Assembly (NCBI GenBank): GCA_019115225.1
Contig: DXEA01000088.1
Span: 1-32,534, forward strand
DNA: 32,534 bases
DNA from: Candidatus Evtepia faecigallinarum
Lineage (GTDB): Bacteria; Bacillota; Clostridia; Oscillospirales; Oscillospiraceae
Direction of reading: 5' to 3'
Positions 1 to 8,167 of the stretch are shown here, in pieces; positions within the stretch are counted from its first letter, which is position 1; every line of letters begins with the position of its first letter. The notes beneath the pieces are model-generated. The model did not search any database, had not been told where the DNA came from, and saw nothing but the letters and a program-made list of their open reading frames with translations. The translations under genes and the position numbers were made by a program.

Positions 1-1
1 G

Positions 2-46
2 CTGCAGGAGGAGTATCCCGAACACATCAATGTTATGGAGGTGTAA
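2..46 (+). CDS. prp: C-terminal end of ribosomal-processing cysteine protease Prp (truncated by window edge)
   Basis: Open frame ...LQEEYPEHINVMEV* ending just before rpmA; position matches the conserved rplU-prp-rpmA order. Only 14 residues visible. Confidence 0.6.
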   Translation: MQEEYPEHINVMEV

Positions 47-49
47 CCA

Positions 50-337
50 ATGCTTCAGATCGGACTTCAGTTCTTCGCACATAAGAAGGGCGTCGGCTCC
101 ACCCGGAACGGCCGTGACTCCATGGCACAGCGCCTGGGCGTGAAACGGGGCGACGGACAGTTCGTGCTGGCCGGCAACATTCTGGTCCGTCAGCGCGGCA
201 CCCACATCCATCCCGGCACCAACGTGGGCATCGGCAAGGATGACACCCTGTTTGCCCTGAAGGATGGCCGCGTCAAGTTTGAGCGGCTGGGCAAGGACCG
301 CAAGCAGGTTTCCATCGTGGAGGCCGTTGCGGAGTAA
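50..337 (+). CDS. rpmA: 50S ribosomal protein L27
   Basis: [37 protein letters not shown]... is a classic L27 with the Firmicutes N-terminal extension. Confidence 0.98.
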   Translation: MLQIGLQFFAHKKGVGSTRNGRDSMAQRLGVKRGDGQFVLAGNILVRQRGTHIHPGTNVGIGKDDTLFALKDGRVKFERLGKDRKQVSIVEAVAE

Positions 338-352
338 TTCCCTGCGCAACCA

Positions 353-379
353 AGCCCCGGACGCCGTCCGGGGCTTTTT
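353..379 (+). terminator. Intrinsic terminator after rpmA
   Basis: agccccggacgccgtccggggcttttt: GC-rich stem plus T run. Confidence 0.85.
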
Positions 380-398
380 CCGTACCAACACACCGCGC

Positions 399-494
399 AA
401 AAGCCTCGCAGCCGTTTCCCGCCCCCAGGCGGGAAACGAACATCCCATCTCTTTTTCCGCGGACATGCGCCGGGGAAAAATTCCCGTTTTTGGA
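399..494. repeat. Degenerate/partial copy (C) of the multi-hairpin intergenic repeat
   Basis: aaaagcctcgcag + hairpin tttcccgcc-ccca-ggcgggaaa + degenerate T-rich/A-rich stem, colinear with the start of copies at 26417 and 31196. Confidence 0.6.
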
Positions 495-502
495 GGTACC
501 CC

Positions 503-1783
503 ATGGCAAACACATTCATTGACACCGCCCGGATCCTGGTGCGCTCCGGCGCCGGCGGGAACGGGGCGGTGGCCTTTCACCGGGAGAAATACGTGGCCGC
601 CGGCGGCCCCGACGGCGGGGACGGCGGCCGGGGAGGCGACGTGATCCTCCAGGTGGACGACCGGATGTCCACCCTCATGGACTTCCGGTACAAGCGGAAG
701 TACGTGGCCGAAAACGGCGGCAACGGCGCCGGCAAGCAGTGCTCCGGCAAGAACGGCGCCCCCCTGATCCTCAAGGTCCCCCGGGGCACCGTGGTGCGGG
801 ATGCGGAGACCGGGGAGATCATCCAGGACATGTCTGGGGACGAGCCCTTCGTCCTCTGCCGGGGGGGCAACGGCGGCTGGGGGAACAAGCACTTTGCCAC
901 CCCCACCCGGCAGACCCCCCAGTTCGCCAAGGCCGGCCTGCCGGGGAAGGAGCGGTCGGTGATCCTGGAACTGAAGCTCCTGGCCGACGTGGGCCTGGTG
1001 GGCTTCCCCAACGTGGGGAAATCCACCCTCCTGTCCGTGGCCACTAAGGCCCGGCCCAAAATCGCCAACTACCACTTCACCACCCTGTTCCCCAACCTGG
1101 GGGTGGTGTTCGTGGACGAGGGGGTGTCCTTCGTCATGGCGGACATCCCCGGCATCATCGAAGGGGCCGCAGAGGGGGCCGGCTTGGGCCACGACTTCCT
1201 GCGGCACATCGACCGGTGCCGGCTACTGATCCACATTGTGGACGTGTCCGGCTCCGAGGGGCGGGACCCGGTGGAGGATTTTGAGACCATCAACGCCGAG
1301 CTCAAAGAGTACAGCCCGGAGCTGGCCAGCCGGAAGATGCTGGTAGCCGCCAACAAGACGGACATTCTGGCCGACCGCACCTTGCTGGAACAGCTCAAGG
1401 CCCACGTGGAGGGCCTGGGCCTGCCCTTTTTCGAGCTCTCCGCCGCCACCCACCAGGGGGTGCGGGAGCTGATGAAGGCCGCCGCCGGGGAGCTGGCCCA
1501 CCTGCCGCCGGTGATCACCTACGAGCCGGAGTATGTGGAGCGCCCGCCCCAGGTGGACACCACCGAGCCCCTCACTATCCGCCACGAGGACGACGTGTGG
1601 ATCGTGGAGGGCCCCTGGCTGCAAAAGATCATGGCCAACGTCAATTTTTCCAACTACGAGTCCCGCAACTGGTTTGACCGGATGCTCCGCAACGCCGGCC
1701 TCTTTGACCGCTTAGAGGAAATGGGCATCAAGGACGGGGACCTGGTGAGCCTGTATAACCTTGACTTTGAATACCAGCGCTGA
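503..1783 (+). CDS. obgE: Obg family GTPase (Obg fold, G domain, OCT domain)
   Basis: MANTFIDTARILVRSGAGGNGAVAFHREKYVAAGGPDGGDGGRGG..., GFPNVGKST, DIPGIIEGAAEGAGLGHDFLRH, NKTD. Confidence 0.98.
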   Translation: MANTFIDTARILVRSGAGGNGAVAFHREKYVAAGGPDGGDGGRGGDVILQVDDRMSTLMDFRYKRKYVAENGGNGAGKQCSGKNGAPLILKVPRGTVVRDAETGEIIQDMSGDEPFVLCRGGNGGWGNKHFATPTRQTPQFAKAGLPGKERSVILELKLLADVGLVGFPNVGKSTLLSVATKARPKIANYHFTTLFPNLGVVFVDEGVSFVMADIPGIIEGAAEGAGLGHDFLRHIDRCRLLIHIVDVSGSEGRDPVEDFETINAELKEYSPELASRKMLVAANKTDILADRTLLEQLKAHVEGLGLPFFELSAATHQGVRELMKAAAGELAHLPPVITYEPEYVERPPQVDTTEPLTIRHEDDVWIVEGPWLQKIMANVNFSNYESRNWFDRMLRNAGLFDRLEEMGIKDGDLVSLYNLDFEYQR

Positions 1784-1798
1784 GCGTGCCTGCCGCAG

Positions 1799-1853
1799 AG
1801 CGGGCCGGGCCGAAGAGAGGGAGTTTTCCCCCCTTTTTTCGGCCCGGCCCGCT
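1799..1853 (+). terminator. Long GC-rich hairpin after obgE
   Basis: 16-bp inverted repeat agcgggccgggccgaa ... ttcggcccggcccgct. Confidence 0.7.
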
Positions 1854-1892
1854 GAAAATTTTTCTGGCAATTTGTCTCCCGATGTGGTATTC

Positions 1893-1980
1893 TATCTACG
1901 ACTGGTTTCCACACCCGGTCCAACCGGCGGGCAGCGTTGCTGTCCGCCGCTGTGCGGTTCGCGCGCCGTACTCTAAATAC
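1893..1980 (+). promoter_or_regulatory. Probable preQ1-III riboswitch upstream of queT
   Basis: ctggtttccacacccggtccaaccggcgggcagcgttgctgtccgccgctgtgcggttcgcgcgccgtactctaaatac: successive hairpins CCGGTccaACCGG, GGCGGgCAGCgttGCTGtCCGCC, GCGGttcgCGCG and an A-rich tail directly 5' of queT, as in the preQ1-III class. Boundaries approximate. Confidence 0.72.
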
Positions 1981-2000
1981 GAAAATGGAGGCAAAGACAC

Positions 2001-2537
2001 ATGCGCTCAAAAACCCAACTGCTGGCCCTCAACGGGGTCATTGCCGCGGCCTACGCCGCCCTGACCCTGGTGGCCTCGGCCATGAACCTGGCTTACGGCC
2101 CCGTCCAGTTCCGCTTCTCCGAAGCCCTGACGGTGCTGCCCTTCCTCTTCCCCGGCACCTGGCCGGGGGTTTTTGTGGGCTGCCTGGTGGCCAACCTGCT
2201 CAGCCCCTACGGCCCCATCGACATCATCATCGGCTCCCTGGCCACCCTCATCGCCGCCCTGCTGACCCAAAAGACCAGCCACGCCTGGCTGGCCCCTCTG
2301 CCCCCGGTGGTGTGCAACATGGTCCTGGTGGGCGGGATGCTGGCCTGGTACGAGGTGGGCTTCTCCGCCCAGTTCCCCGCCCTCTTTGCGGTCAATGCCG
2401 TGTGGGTGGGCATCGGCGAGGCGGTGGTGTGCTACGTCCTGGGCATCCTGCTGCTGCGGGCCATCCCCAACGTGAGCTACCTGCGCCGGTATGTGCCGGA
2501 AGAGCGGCGGAGCTTCCGCCGGGCCCATTCGGTTTGA
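2001..2537 (+). CDS. queT: QueT-family queuosine precursor transporter (ECF S component-like)
   Basis: MRSKTQLLALNGVIAAAYAALTLVASAMNLAYGPVQFRFSEALTVLPFLFP..., multi-TM; characteristic QFRFSEAL segment. Confidence 0.9.
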   Translation: MRSKTQLLALNGVIAAAYAALTLVASAMNLAYGPVQFRFSEALTVLPFLFPGTWPGVFVGCLVANLLSPYGPIDIIIGSLATLIAALLTQKTSHAWLAPLPPVVCNMVLVGGMLAWYEVGFSAQFPALFAVNAVWVGIGEAVVCYVLGILLLRAIPNVSYLRRYVPEERRSFRRAHSV

Positions 2538-2547
2538 GGAAAAAACA

Positions 2548-2588
2548 CAGCGTGTCCCCTTGCGCGGCGGGGACACGCTGCTTTTTTA
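2548..2588. terminator. Bidirectional terminator between convergent queT and aroK
   Basis: aaaaaacacagcgtgtccccttgcgcggcggggacacgctgctttttt. Confidence 0.88.
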
Positions 2589-3104
2589 TTCCTTGGAAGG
2601 GTTCTCGAATTTCTTCAGGGCCTGCAGGACCCGCTGCAAGGTGTGCTCGATGTCCTGCCGGCCGCAGTCCACGGTGATGTGGGCGTATTTCTCATACAGG
2701 GGCACCCGCTCGTCGTAGAGCATCCGCAGGGTCTGGCCGGGGCGGAGGACCACCCCCCGGTTCTTCAGGTTCCCCAGCCGCCGGGACAGGGTCCGGTAGC
2801 CCCACTTGAGATAGACCACCGTGCCCAGGGAGCGCAGGTTGGCCATGCCTTCCGGCTGATAGACCACGCTGCCCCCGGTGGCGATGACCGCGTTCCGGGT
2901 GTGCAGGCCGGCGCACACCGACCCCTCCACCGCCAGGAAGCCGTCAATGCCCTTCCGGGCGATGATGGACCGGAGCAGGGCGTTCTCCCGCTGCTGGATG
3001 AGCAGGTCGGTGTCCAGAAAGGTCATGCCCAGGGTCTTGGCCAGCAGCACGCCCAGGGTGCTCTTGCCCGCGCCGGGCATGCCGATGAGGATGACGTTGT
3101 TCAT
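2586..3104 (-). CDS. aroK: Shikimate kinase
   Basis: MNNVILIGMPGAGKSTLGVLLAKTLGMTFLDTDLLIQ..., GGSVVY; small P-loop kinase with DTD motif. Confidence 0.88.
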   Translation of the reverse strand: MNNVILIGMPGAGKSTLGVLLAKTLGMTFLDTDLLIQQRENALLRSIIARKGIDGFLAVEGSVCAGLHTRNAVIATGGSVVYQPEGMANLRSLGTVVYLKWGYRTLSRRLGNLKNRGVVLRPGQTLRMLYDERVPLYEKYAHITVDCGRQDIEHTLQRVLQALKKFENPSKE

Positions 3105-3128
3105 AGAGGCTTCCTCCTTTCCGGCCGG

Positions 3129-3935
3129 TCAGCGGCACAGGTCCGGGTGGTACAGGTCGGGGTGGCGGTGGTTCAGGTAGTTGAGAAAATCGTCCTGGGC
3201 GATGGTGTCGGCCATGTCCACCGGGGCGTAGAGCATGACTGCCGTCTCGGTGTCCCCCTCGGCCAGGATCTTCCCGGTGGGGTGGAAGGCCCCGCTCTGG
3301 CCGCAGTAGTGAAAGCGCTTTTCCGTTCCCACATAGTTGCAATAGAGGGTGTAGGCCCGGTTCTCCATGGCCCGGGTGCGCATGTACTGGAAGTGGTAGT
3401 CCTCATAGGGGCTCATATTGGCCGCGCACATGCACAGGAGCTTGGCCCCGTCCAGGGCCAGGGTGCGGGCGGTTTCGGGGAACTCCCCGTCGTAGCAGAC
3501 CAGGATGCCCATGCGGCCGAAGGAGGTGTCAAAGGCCTTCAGGCTGGTGCCGGGGTCGAACATCTTCTCCTCGCCGCCGAAGAAGTGGGTCTTGGCCTGG
3601 GTGCCGGCGATGGTGCCGTCCCGGTCGATCATCACCACGGCGTTGTAGGGCTTGCCGCCGGGGTGTTTCAGGGGCATCCCCATCACCACCCCCAGGGAGA
3701 GTGCGCGGGCCTTTTTTTGCAAAACGCCCAGGGCAGGGCCCTGGTCCAGGTCCTCGGCCAGCTCCTCTAACTTGTCCCGGATGAGGTAGCCGGTGAGGAA
3801 CATCTCGGGAAAGAGGATGAGCTCGGCCCCCTGGGCGGCGGCAGTCTCCATGGCGGCCAGGGCCCGGTCCAGGTTGGCGGCCTTGTCATAGGGCAGGGAG
3901 GTGGTTTGGACGATGCAGGCGGTGAAGGGGGACAT
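3129..3935 (-). CDS. Carbon-nitrogen hydrolase (nitrilase superfamily)
   Basis: E-K-C triad: LILFPEMFLTGY, TQAKTHFFG, ILVCYDGEFPE. Start chosen at MSPFTACIVQ, preceded by an aaaggag SD; the longer ORF start at 3992 lies in the terminator. Confidence 0.88.
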   Translation of the reverse strand: MSPFTACIVQTTSLPYDKAANLDRALAAMETAAAQGAELILFPEMFLTGYLIRDKLEELAEDLDQGPALGVLQKKARALSLGVVMGMPLKHPGGKPYNAVVMIDRDGTIAGTQAKTHFFGGEEKMFDPGTSLKAFDTSFGRMGILVCYDGEFPETARTLALDGAKLLCMCAANMSPYEDYHFQYMRTRAMENRAYTLYCNYVGTEKRFHYCGQSGAFHPTGKILAEGDTETAVMLYAPVDMADTIAQDDFLNYLNHRHPDLYHPDLCR

Positions 3936-3955
3936 AGGAAACTCCTTTCTCAGAA

Positions 3956-3988
3956 AGAAAAAAGACGCGCCGGGGTGCGGCGCGTCTT
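3956..3988 (-). terminator. Intrinsic terminator of rpsF-ssb-rpsR operon
   Basis: Minus strand: aagacgcgccgcaccccggcgcgtctt followed by T-rich tract. Confidence 0.85.
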
Positions 3989-4000
3989 GCAAAGACGGAC

Positions 4001-4243
4001 TCAGTCGGTCACGTAGGGCAGCAGAGCGATCTGACGGGCACGCTTGATGGCCTCGGTCAGCTGACGCTGATGCATGGCGCAGGTGCCGGTGGTTCTGCGG
4101 GGCAGGATCTTGGAGCGCTCGGAGAGGAACCGGCGCAGCTTGGCGGAGTCCTTGTAATCGATGTGCTCGACCTTATCCACACAGAACGTACAGACCTTGC
4201 GGCGTTTCCGACCGCCGCGGGGGCGTTCTCTATCCATAGCCAT
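4001..4243 (-). CDS. rpsR: 30S ribosomal protein S18
   Basis: [65 protein letters not shown]. Confidence 0.98.
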   Translation of the reverse strand: MAMDRERPRGGRKRRKVCTFCVDKVEHIDYKDSAKLRRFLSERSKILPRRTTGTCAMHQRQLTEAIKRARQIALLPYVTD

Positions 4244-4299
4244 GGTAGCAAACCTCCTTATAAAAAAGTAAAATCAAAGTGGTCTGGGCCGCGTTGGGC

Positions 4300-4812
4300 T
4301 CAGAAGGGCAGCTCGCCGTCGTCGTCGGTCAGGTCCGCGAACTGATCCACCGCGGGCCCGGCGGAGTAACCGCCATCGACAGGGGGAGGGGGCGCGTAGC
4401 CGCCGGCGGGCGCGCCATAACCGCCCCCGGCAGGGGCGCCATAGCTGCCGCGGCCGGCCTGAGGGGCGTAGCCGCCGCCGTCGCCGTCCCGACGGGAGTC
4501 ACCGAAGTAGACGTTGTCGGACACCACTTCCGTGGCATAGCGGCGGTTGCCGTCCCGGTCGGTATACTCCCGGGTCTGGAGCTTGCCCTCCACAATGGCC
4601 ATACGGCCCTTGGTGAAGAAGCGGGAGACAAACTCCGCCGACTGCCGCCAGGCGACGATGTTGATGAAATCTGCCTTCCGCTCACCGGTCTCCCGGTCCT
4701 TGAAGTCCCGGTCCACCGCCAGGCGGAAGGAAGCCACGGCCACGCCGTTCTGGGTGTGCCGCAGTTCCGGGTCGGCCACCAGCCGGCCCTGCAAAAAGAT
4801 CTTATTGAGCAA
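4300..4812 (-). CDS. ssb: Single-stranded DNA-binding protein (TTG start)
   Basis: LNKIFLQGRLVADPELRHTQNGVAVASFRLAVDRDF..., Gly/Ala/Tyr/Pro-rich linker, acidic tip DDDGELPF; TTG start with upstream SD, between rpsF and rpsR. Confidence 0.95.
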   Translation of the reverse strand: MLNKIFLQGRLVADPELRHTQNGVAVASFRLAVDRDFKDRETGERKADFINIVAWRQSAEFVSRFFTKGRMAIVEGKLQTREYTDRDGNRRYATEVVSDNVYFGDSRRDGDGGGYAPQAGRGSYGAPAGGGYGAPAGGYAPPPPVDGGYSAGPAVDQFADLTDDDGELPF

Positions 4813-4826
4813 GTTGGGTCCCCCCC

Positions 4827-5123
4827 TTACTCGTCCTTGCAGATGATCATGGAGCGCATGATGCCTTCGGTGATCTTCAGCACGCGGTCCAGCTCGGCGG
4901 GGAGCTCGGGGGTCGCGGTGAAGGTCATCAGGACGTAATGACCCTCGTTCAGGTCGTTGATGGGATAGGCCAGCCGGCGCTTGCCCCAATCGTCGATGGC
5001 GCTCACAGTGCCGGCGGTCTCCACCAGGGCCTTGAACTTCTCGATCATTGCGGCGATGGCTTCCTCACCCAGGGAGGGGTCCATGATGTAGACCACTTCG
5101 TAGTTTGCGTTTACCTTTGCCAT
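4827..5123 (-). CDS. rpsF: 30S ribosomal protein S6
   Basis: MAKVNANYEVVYIMDPSLGEEAIAAMIEKFKALVE...DWGKRRLAYPINDLNEGHYVLMTF. Confidence 0.98.
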   Translation of the reverse strand: MAKVNANYEVVYIMDPSLGEEAIAAMIEKFKALVETAGTVSAIDDWGKRRLAYPINDLNEGHYVLMTFTATPELPAELDRVLKITEGIMRSMIICKDE

Positions 5124-5214
5124 GTTCGTTGCACCTCCTTATGGACAGTTGGCCGGCAGTCCCTGCTGCCGGCAAGGATATGCCTGTCGTGACGATAAAT
5201 AGACAGGCTATACT

Positions 5215-5242
5215 ATTATACCGAAAAGACCCCGTTTGTCAA
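5215..5242 (-). promoter_or_regulatory. Vegetative promoter for rpsF operon
   Basis: Minus strand TTGACA - 16 nt - TATAAT (exact consensus hexamers). Confidence 0.85.
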
Positions 5243-5327
5243 GGGTTTTCTCCCTCTTTTTCTGCCCGGCGGCAGGAAAGGCATACTTTTCTCTCCCTGG
5301 GGCATACTGCCGGGGAGGTGATGCTCT

Positions 5328-5780
5328 GTGGATCTGAACAAACTCAGCAGCGAGGAATACAACGCCTATGTCAAAAGCAAGGCCCAGCCCTCCCCCCTGG
5401 GCCGGAACATGGTCTGGGCCTTCGTGGTGGGGGGCCTGATCTGCGTGGCGGGCCAGGCCCTGCTGGACGGCTACCGCGCCCTGGGTCTGGATGAGGAGCT
5501 GTCGGCCATGGCAGTGTCCATCACCCTGATCTTCGTCACCGCCCTGCTGACGGGCATCGGCATCTTTGACCGCTTTGCCAAGCACGCCGGGGCAGGGACC
5601 CTGGTGCCCATCACGGGCTTTGCCAACGCGGTCACCGCCCCGGCCATGGAGTTCAAGCACGAGGGCCTGGTCACCGGCACCGGGGCGAAAATTTTCACCG
5701 TGGCCGGCCCCGTGCTGGTCTACGGCATCGCAGCCAGCGTGGTCTATGGCCTCATTCTGTGGCTCGCCGGCCTGTTCTGA
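5328..5780 (+). CDS. spoVAC: Stage V sporulation protein AC (SpoVAC)
   Basis: NMVWAFVVGGLICVAGQ...TLIFVTALLTGIGIFDRFAKHAGAGTLVPITGFANAVTAPAMEFKHEGLVTGTGAKIFTVAGPVLVYG; GTG start with ggggaggtg SD. Confidence 0.9.
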   Translation: MDLNKLSSEEYNAYVKSKAQPSPLGRNMVWAFVVGGLICVAGQALLDGYRALGLDEELSAMAVSITLIFVTALLTGIGIFDRFAKHAGAGTLVPITGFANAVTAPAMEFKHEGLVTGTGAKIFTVAGPVLVYGIAASVVYGLILWLAGLF

Positions 5781-5789
5781 GGACAGGAA

Positions 5790-5824
5790 CGCCCGGCGGA
5801 AGACCTGGGGTCTCCCGCCGGGCG
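5790..5824. terminator. Strong hairpin between convergent spoVAC and phoH
   Basis: cgcccggcgg aa gacc tgg ggtc tc ccgccgggcg; no clear T run. Confidence 0.55.
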
Positions 5825-5841
5825 AAGGGGAATGGGTTGCG

Positions 5842-7212
5842 TTACAGCCGGCGCACGGCATCGGTGGCCAGGGCGGAGCGCTCGCACTCCTCCGCCGTCA
5901 GGGAGACCTGGAAGCAGAGGGGACTGCCCTTCATGTGCTCCGCAGCATAGCTCAGGCCGTTGGTACGCTCGTCCAGCAGGGGGGTGTCGATCTGGTTGGG
6001 GTCGCCCAGGAGGATGATCTTGGTGCCGATGCCCGCCCGGGTGATGATGCCCTTGGCCTGCTTGGGGGTGAGGTTCTGGGCCTCGTCGATGATGAGGTAG
6101 GTCTTGGTCACAGAACGCCCCCGGATGAAGTTCAGGGCCTGGGTGCTGACGATATCCCGGTCAAAGAGCTCCTCCACCTTCCCCGACAGGCTGACCTCGT
6201 CGGCAAAGCGTTCATCCTCGTTCTGGTCCACCAGCAGCTCCAGGTTGTCGATGACCGGGCGCAGGAGGGGGGCGATCTTCTCCCCCTCGTCGCCGGGGAG
6301 AAAGCCGATGTCATCGTCAAAGTGGACGTTGGGACGGCTGATGAGGATACGGCGGTAAAGGGGCTGGTCCTGCTCCAGCATGGCGTGCAGGCCCACGGCC
6401 AGGGAGTAAAAGGTCTTGGCAGTGCCTGCCATGCCCTTGACGATCACCAGGGGGGCTTCCCCGGCCCCGGTCATCAGGGCCTCCTGGAGGAAGTACTGCC
6501 CCACGTTGCGGGGGGCGATGCCATAGGGCTTTTTCTTCTTGTAGGCCAAAGGCACGATCTTTTTTCCGTCAAAGCGGCCCAGCTGGGTTTTGCGGTTGGA
6601 CTGGTCGGCCCGGAGAAGGAGGAACTGGTTGCGCACCAGCGCCACCGGATGGGGCGCCCCGGCTTCGTCCACCTGATAGACGTCCTCCGGGGCCAGGCTC
6701 TTTTTGGGGAAATGCTCGAACTTCTTCTCAGCCACAAAGACCTCGCACCGGCCGGTGTACTGCTCCTGACTCACGGGCACCTGCTCACGGGTAAAATCCT
6801 CGGCTGCCAGCCCCAGCATCTGGGCCTTGATGCGCAGCAGGATGTTCTTGGTGACCAGGGTGGCCTGGCCCTTCTCCTGCCGGAGAGCCTGACAGACCTG
6901 GAGGATGCGCCGGTGGTTGGGATACCCCGGCAGACTGCCGGGCAGCGGTGTGTCCACGCAGTTGGTCTCCACCCGCAGCGTGCCCCCGCCGGGCAGCCCC
7001 ACGCCGGAGAGCAGGCTGCCCCGGGCCCGAAGGGCCTCCAGATGACGGATGGCCTGGCGGGCGTTGGCGCCCTGCTCACCGTCGGCGCCTTTCAGGGCGT
7101 CCAGTTCTTCCAGGACCACGATGGGGAGAACAATGTGGTTCTCCTCAAAGGCTTCCAGGGCGGAGGGGGTTTGAAGGAGGACGCTGGTGTCCAGTACATA
7201 GGTCTTTTCCAT
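5842..7212 (-). CDS. PIN domain-PhoH family ATPase (PhoH2/YlaK type)
   Basis: N-terminal MEKTYVLDTSVLLQTPSALEAFEENHIVLPIVVLEELD (PIN), C-terminal VKGMAGTAKTFYSLA, IIDEAQNLTPKQAKGIITRAG, ILLGDPNQID (PhoH). Start at 7212 rather than 7380. Confidence 0.93.
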   Translation of the reverse strand: MEKTYVLDTSVLLQTPSALEAFEENHIVLPIVVLEELDALKGADGEQGANARQAIRHLEALRARGSLLSGVGLPGGGTLRVETNCVDTPLPGSLPGYPNHRRILQVCQALRQEKGQATLVTKNILLRIKAQMLGLAAEDFTREQVPVSQEQYTGRCEVFVAEKKFEHFPKKSLAPEDVYQVDEAGAPHPVALVRNQFLLLRADQSNRKTQLGRFDGKKIVPLAYKKKKPYGIAPRNVGQYFLQEALMTGAGEAPLVIVKGMAGTAKTFYSLAVGLHAMLEQDQPLYRRILISRPNVHFDDDIGFLPGDEGEKIAPLLRPVIDNLELLVDQNEDERFADEVSLSGKVEELFDRDIVSTQALNFIRGRSVTKTYLIIDEAQNLTPKQAKGIITRAGIGTKIILLGDPNQIDTPLLDERTNGLSYAAEHMKGSPLCFQVSLTAEECERSALATDAVRRL

Positions 7213-7394
7213 GGTTGGTTCCCTGCCTTTCGTTGGGAAGAAGTGGGTTCTTCTGCCTCCATTGTAAAAGAGCAGGGGGGTGGGCTTCCATCCGGCTTTC
7301 GTAAAATTTTGGGGAAATCCCGGTGTGATCCCGGCGGGAGAAACGAAACGTGACCCGGCAGACCAACGCTGCCGGGTCACAAAACCATGGGAGC

Positions 7395-7706
7395 TCAGCG
7401 GAACTTCACCGCCGTGCCGTAGGCCATCACTTCTGCGGCCCCCTGCATCACGGCAGAGGAGGCGTAGCGGACGTTCACCACCGCGTCGGCCCCCAGCTGC
7501 TCGGCCTCGGCGGCCATGCGCTTGGTGGCCAGGGCCCGGGCCTGGTTCATCATGTCGGTGTAAGCCCCCAGCTCGCCGCCCACCAGGGTCTTGAAGCTCT
7601 GGGTGATGTCCCGGCCGATGTTTTTCGACTGGATGGTGGCGCCCTTGACCAGGCCCAGCATCTCCAGTTCTTTTCCGGTAATATAATCAGTATTGACTAA
7701 GATCAT
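7395..7706 (-). CDS. YbjQ family protein
   Basis: MILVNTDYITGKELEMLGLVKGATIQSKNIGRDITQSFKTLVGGELGAYTDMMNQARALATKRMAAEAEQLGADAVVNVRY. Confidence 0.9.
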   Translation of the reverse strand: MILVNTDYITGKELEMLGLVKGATIQSKNIGRDITQSFKTLVGGELGAYTDMMNQARALATKRMAAEAEQLGADAVVNVRYASSAVMQGAAEVMAYGTAVKFR

Positions 7707-7923
7707 CTTCTTCTCCTCCATTGATTTCACGAATTCTTACCAGGGCTGCCGCCATCACCAGGACGGCGGCGGCCAGCAGCACCAGGGCAAAGCCCCAGAA
7801 CAGGGGGGTCAGCCCCCAGCGTTTCCAGGCCAGCAGCACGCCGGCGGCCTGGAGGGCCAGGGGAAGAAGCACTGCCAGCACCGACAGCCACACCCCAGCC
7901 TTTTTCTTTCCCCGGGCGTCCAT
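7687..7923 (-). CDS. Small membrane protein of unknown function
   Basis: 78 aa with two hydrophobic segments; ORF overlaps the ybjQ-like start, consistent with coupling. Confidence 0.65.
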   Translation of the reverse strand: MDARGKKKAGVWLSVLAVLLPLALQAAGVLLAWKRWGLTPLFWGFALVLLAAAVLVMAAALVRIREINGGEEDDLSQY

Positions 7924-7941
7924 GCCGCCCCTCCTTTCCGG

Positions 7942-8154
7942 TCACTCGATGTCCAGCTCCGGCGGCACGTCGATCTCGTCGGAAACGTACTTGCCGTTCT
8001 TCTTCCGCTGCCGGACGCACTCGGTCAGCAGGTATTCGATCTGTCCGTTTACCGAGCGGAAGTCATCCTCCGCCCAGGCGGCGATGGCGGCGTACAGTTT
8101 GGCGGAAAGCCGGAGGGGGATCTGCTTCTTGGCATCCTTCTTGCTCTCAGCCAT
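7942..8154 (-). CDS. Ribbon-helix-helix/Arc-like small protein
   Basis: [44 protein letters not shown] resembles Arc-type RHH. Confidence 0.7.
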   Translation of the reverse strand: MAESKKDAKKQIPLRLSAKLYAAIAAWAEDDFRSVNGQIEYLLTECVRQRKKNGKYVSDEIDVPPELDIE

Positions 8155-8167
8155 AGGCGCCCCCCTC

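Noticed and set aside
2643-3770. 375 aa plus-strand ORF across aroK and the nitrilase gene
   Set aside because: Spans two well-supported minus-strand genes; shadow ORF.
4813-4989. N-terminal extension of the ssb ORF into rpsF
   Set aside because: Out-of-frame overlap with rpsF; TTG at 4812 with SD gives the canonical SSB N-terminus.
5566-7353. 595 aa plus-strand ORF opposite phoH
   Set aside because: Shadow ORF from GC-rich third positions; composition (Gly/Leu/Val/Gln/His-rich) lacks domain signatures and the opposite strand encodes a clear PIN-PhoH protein.
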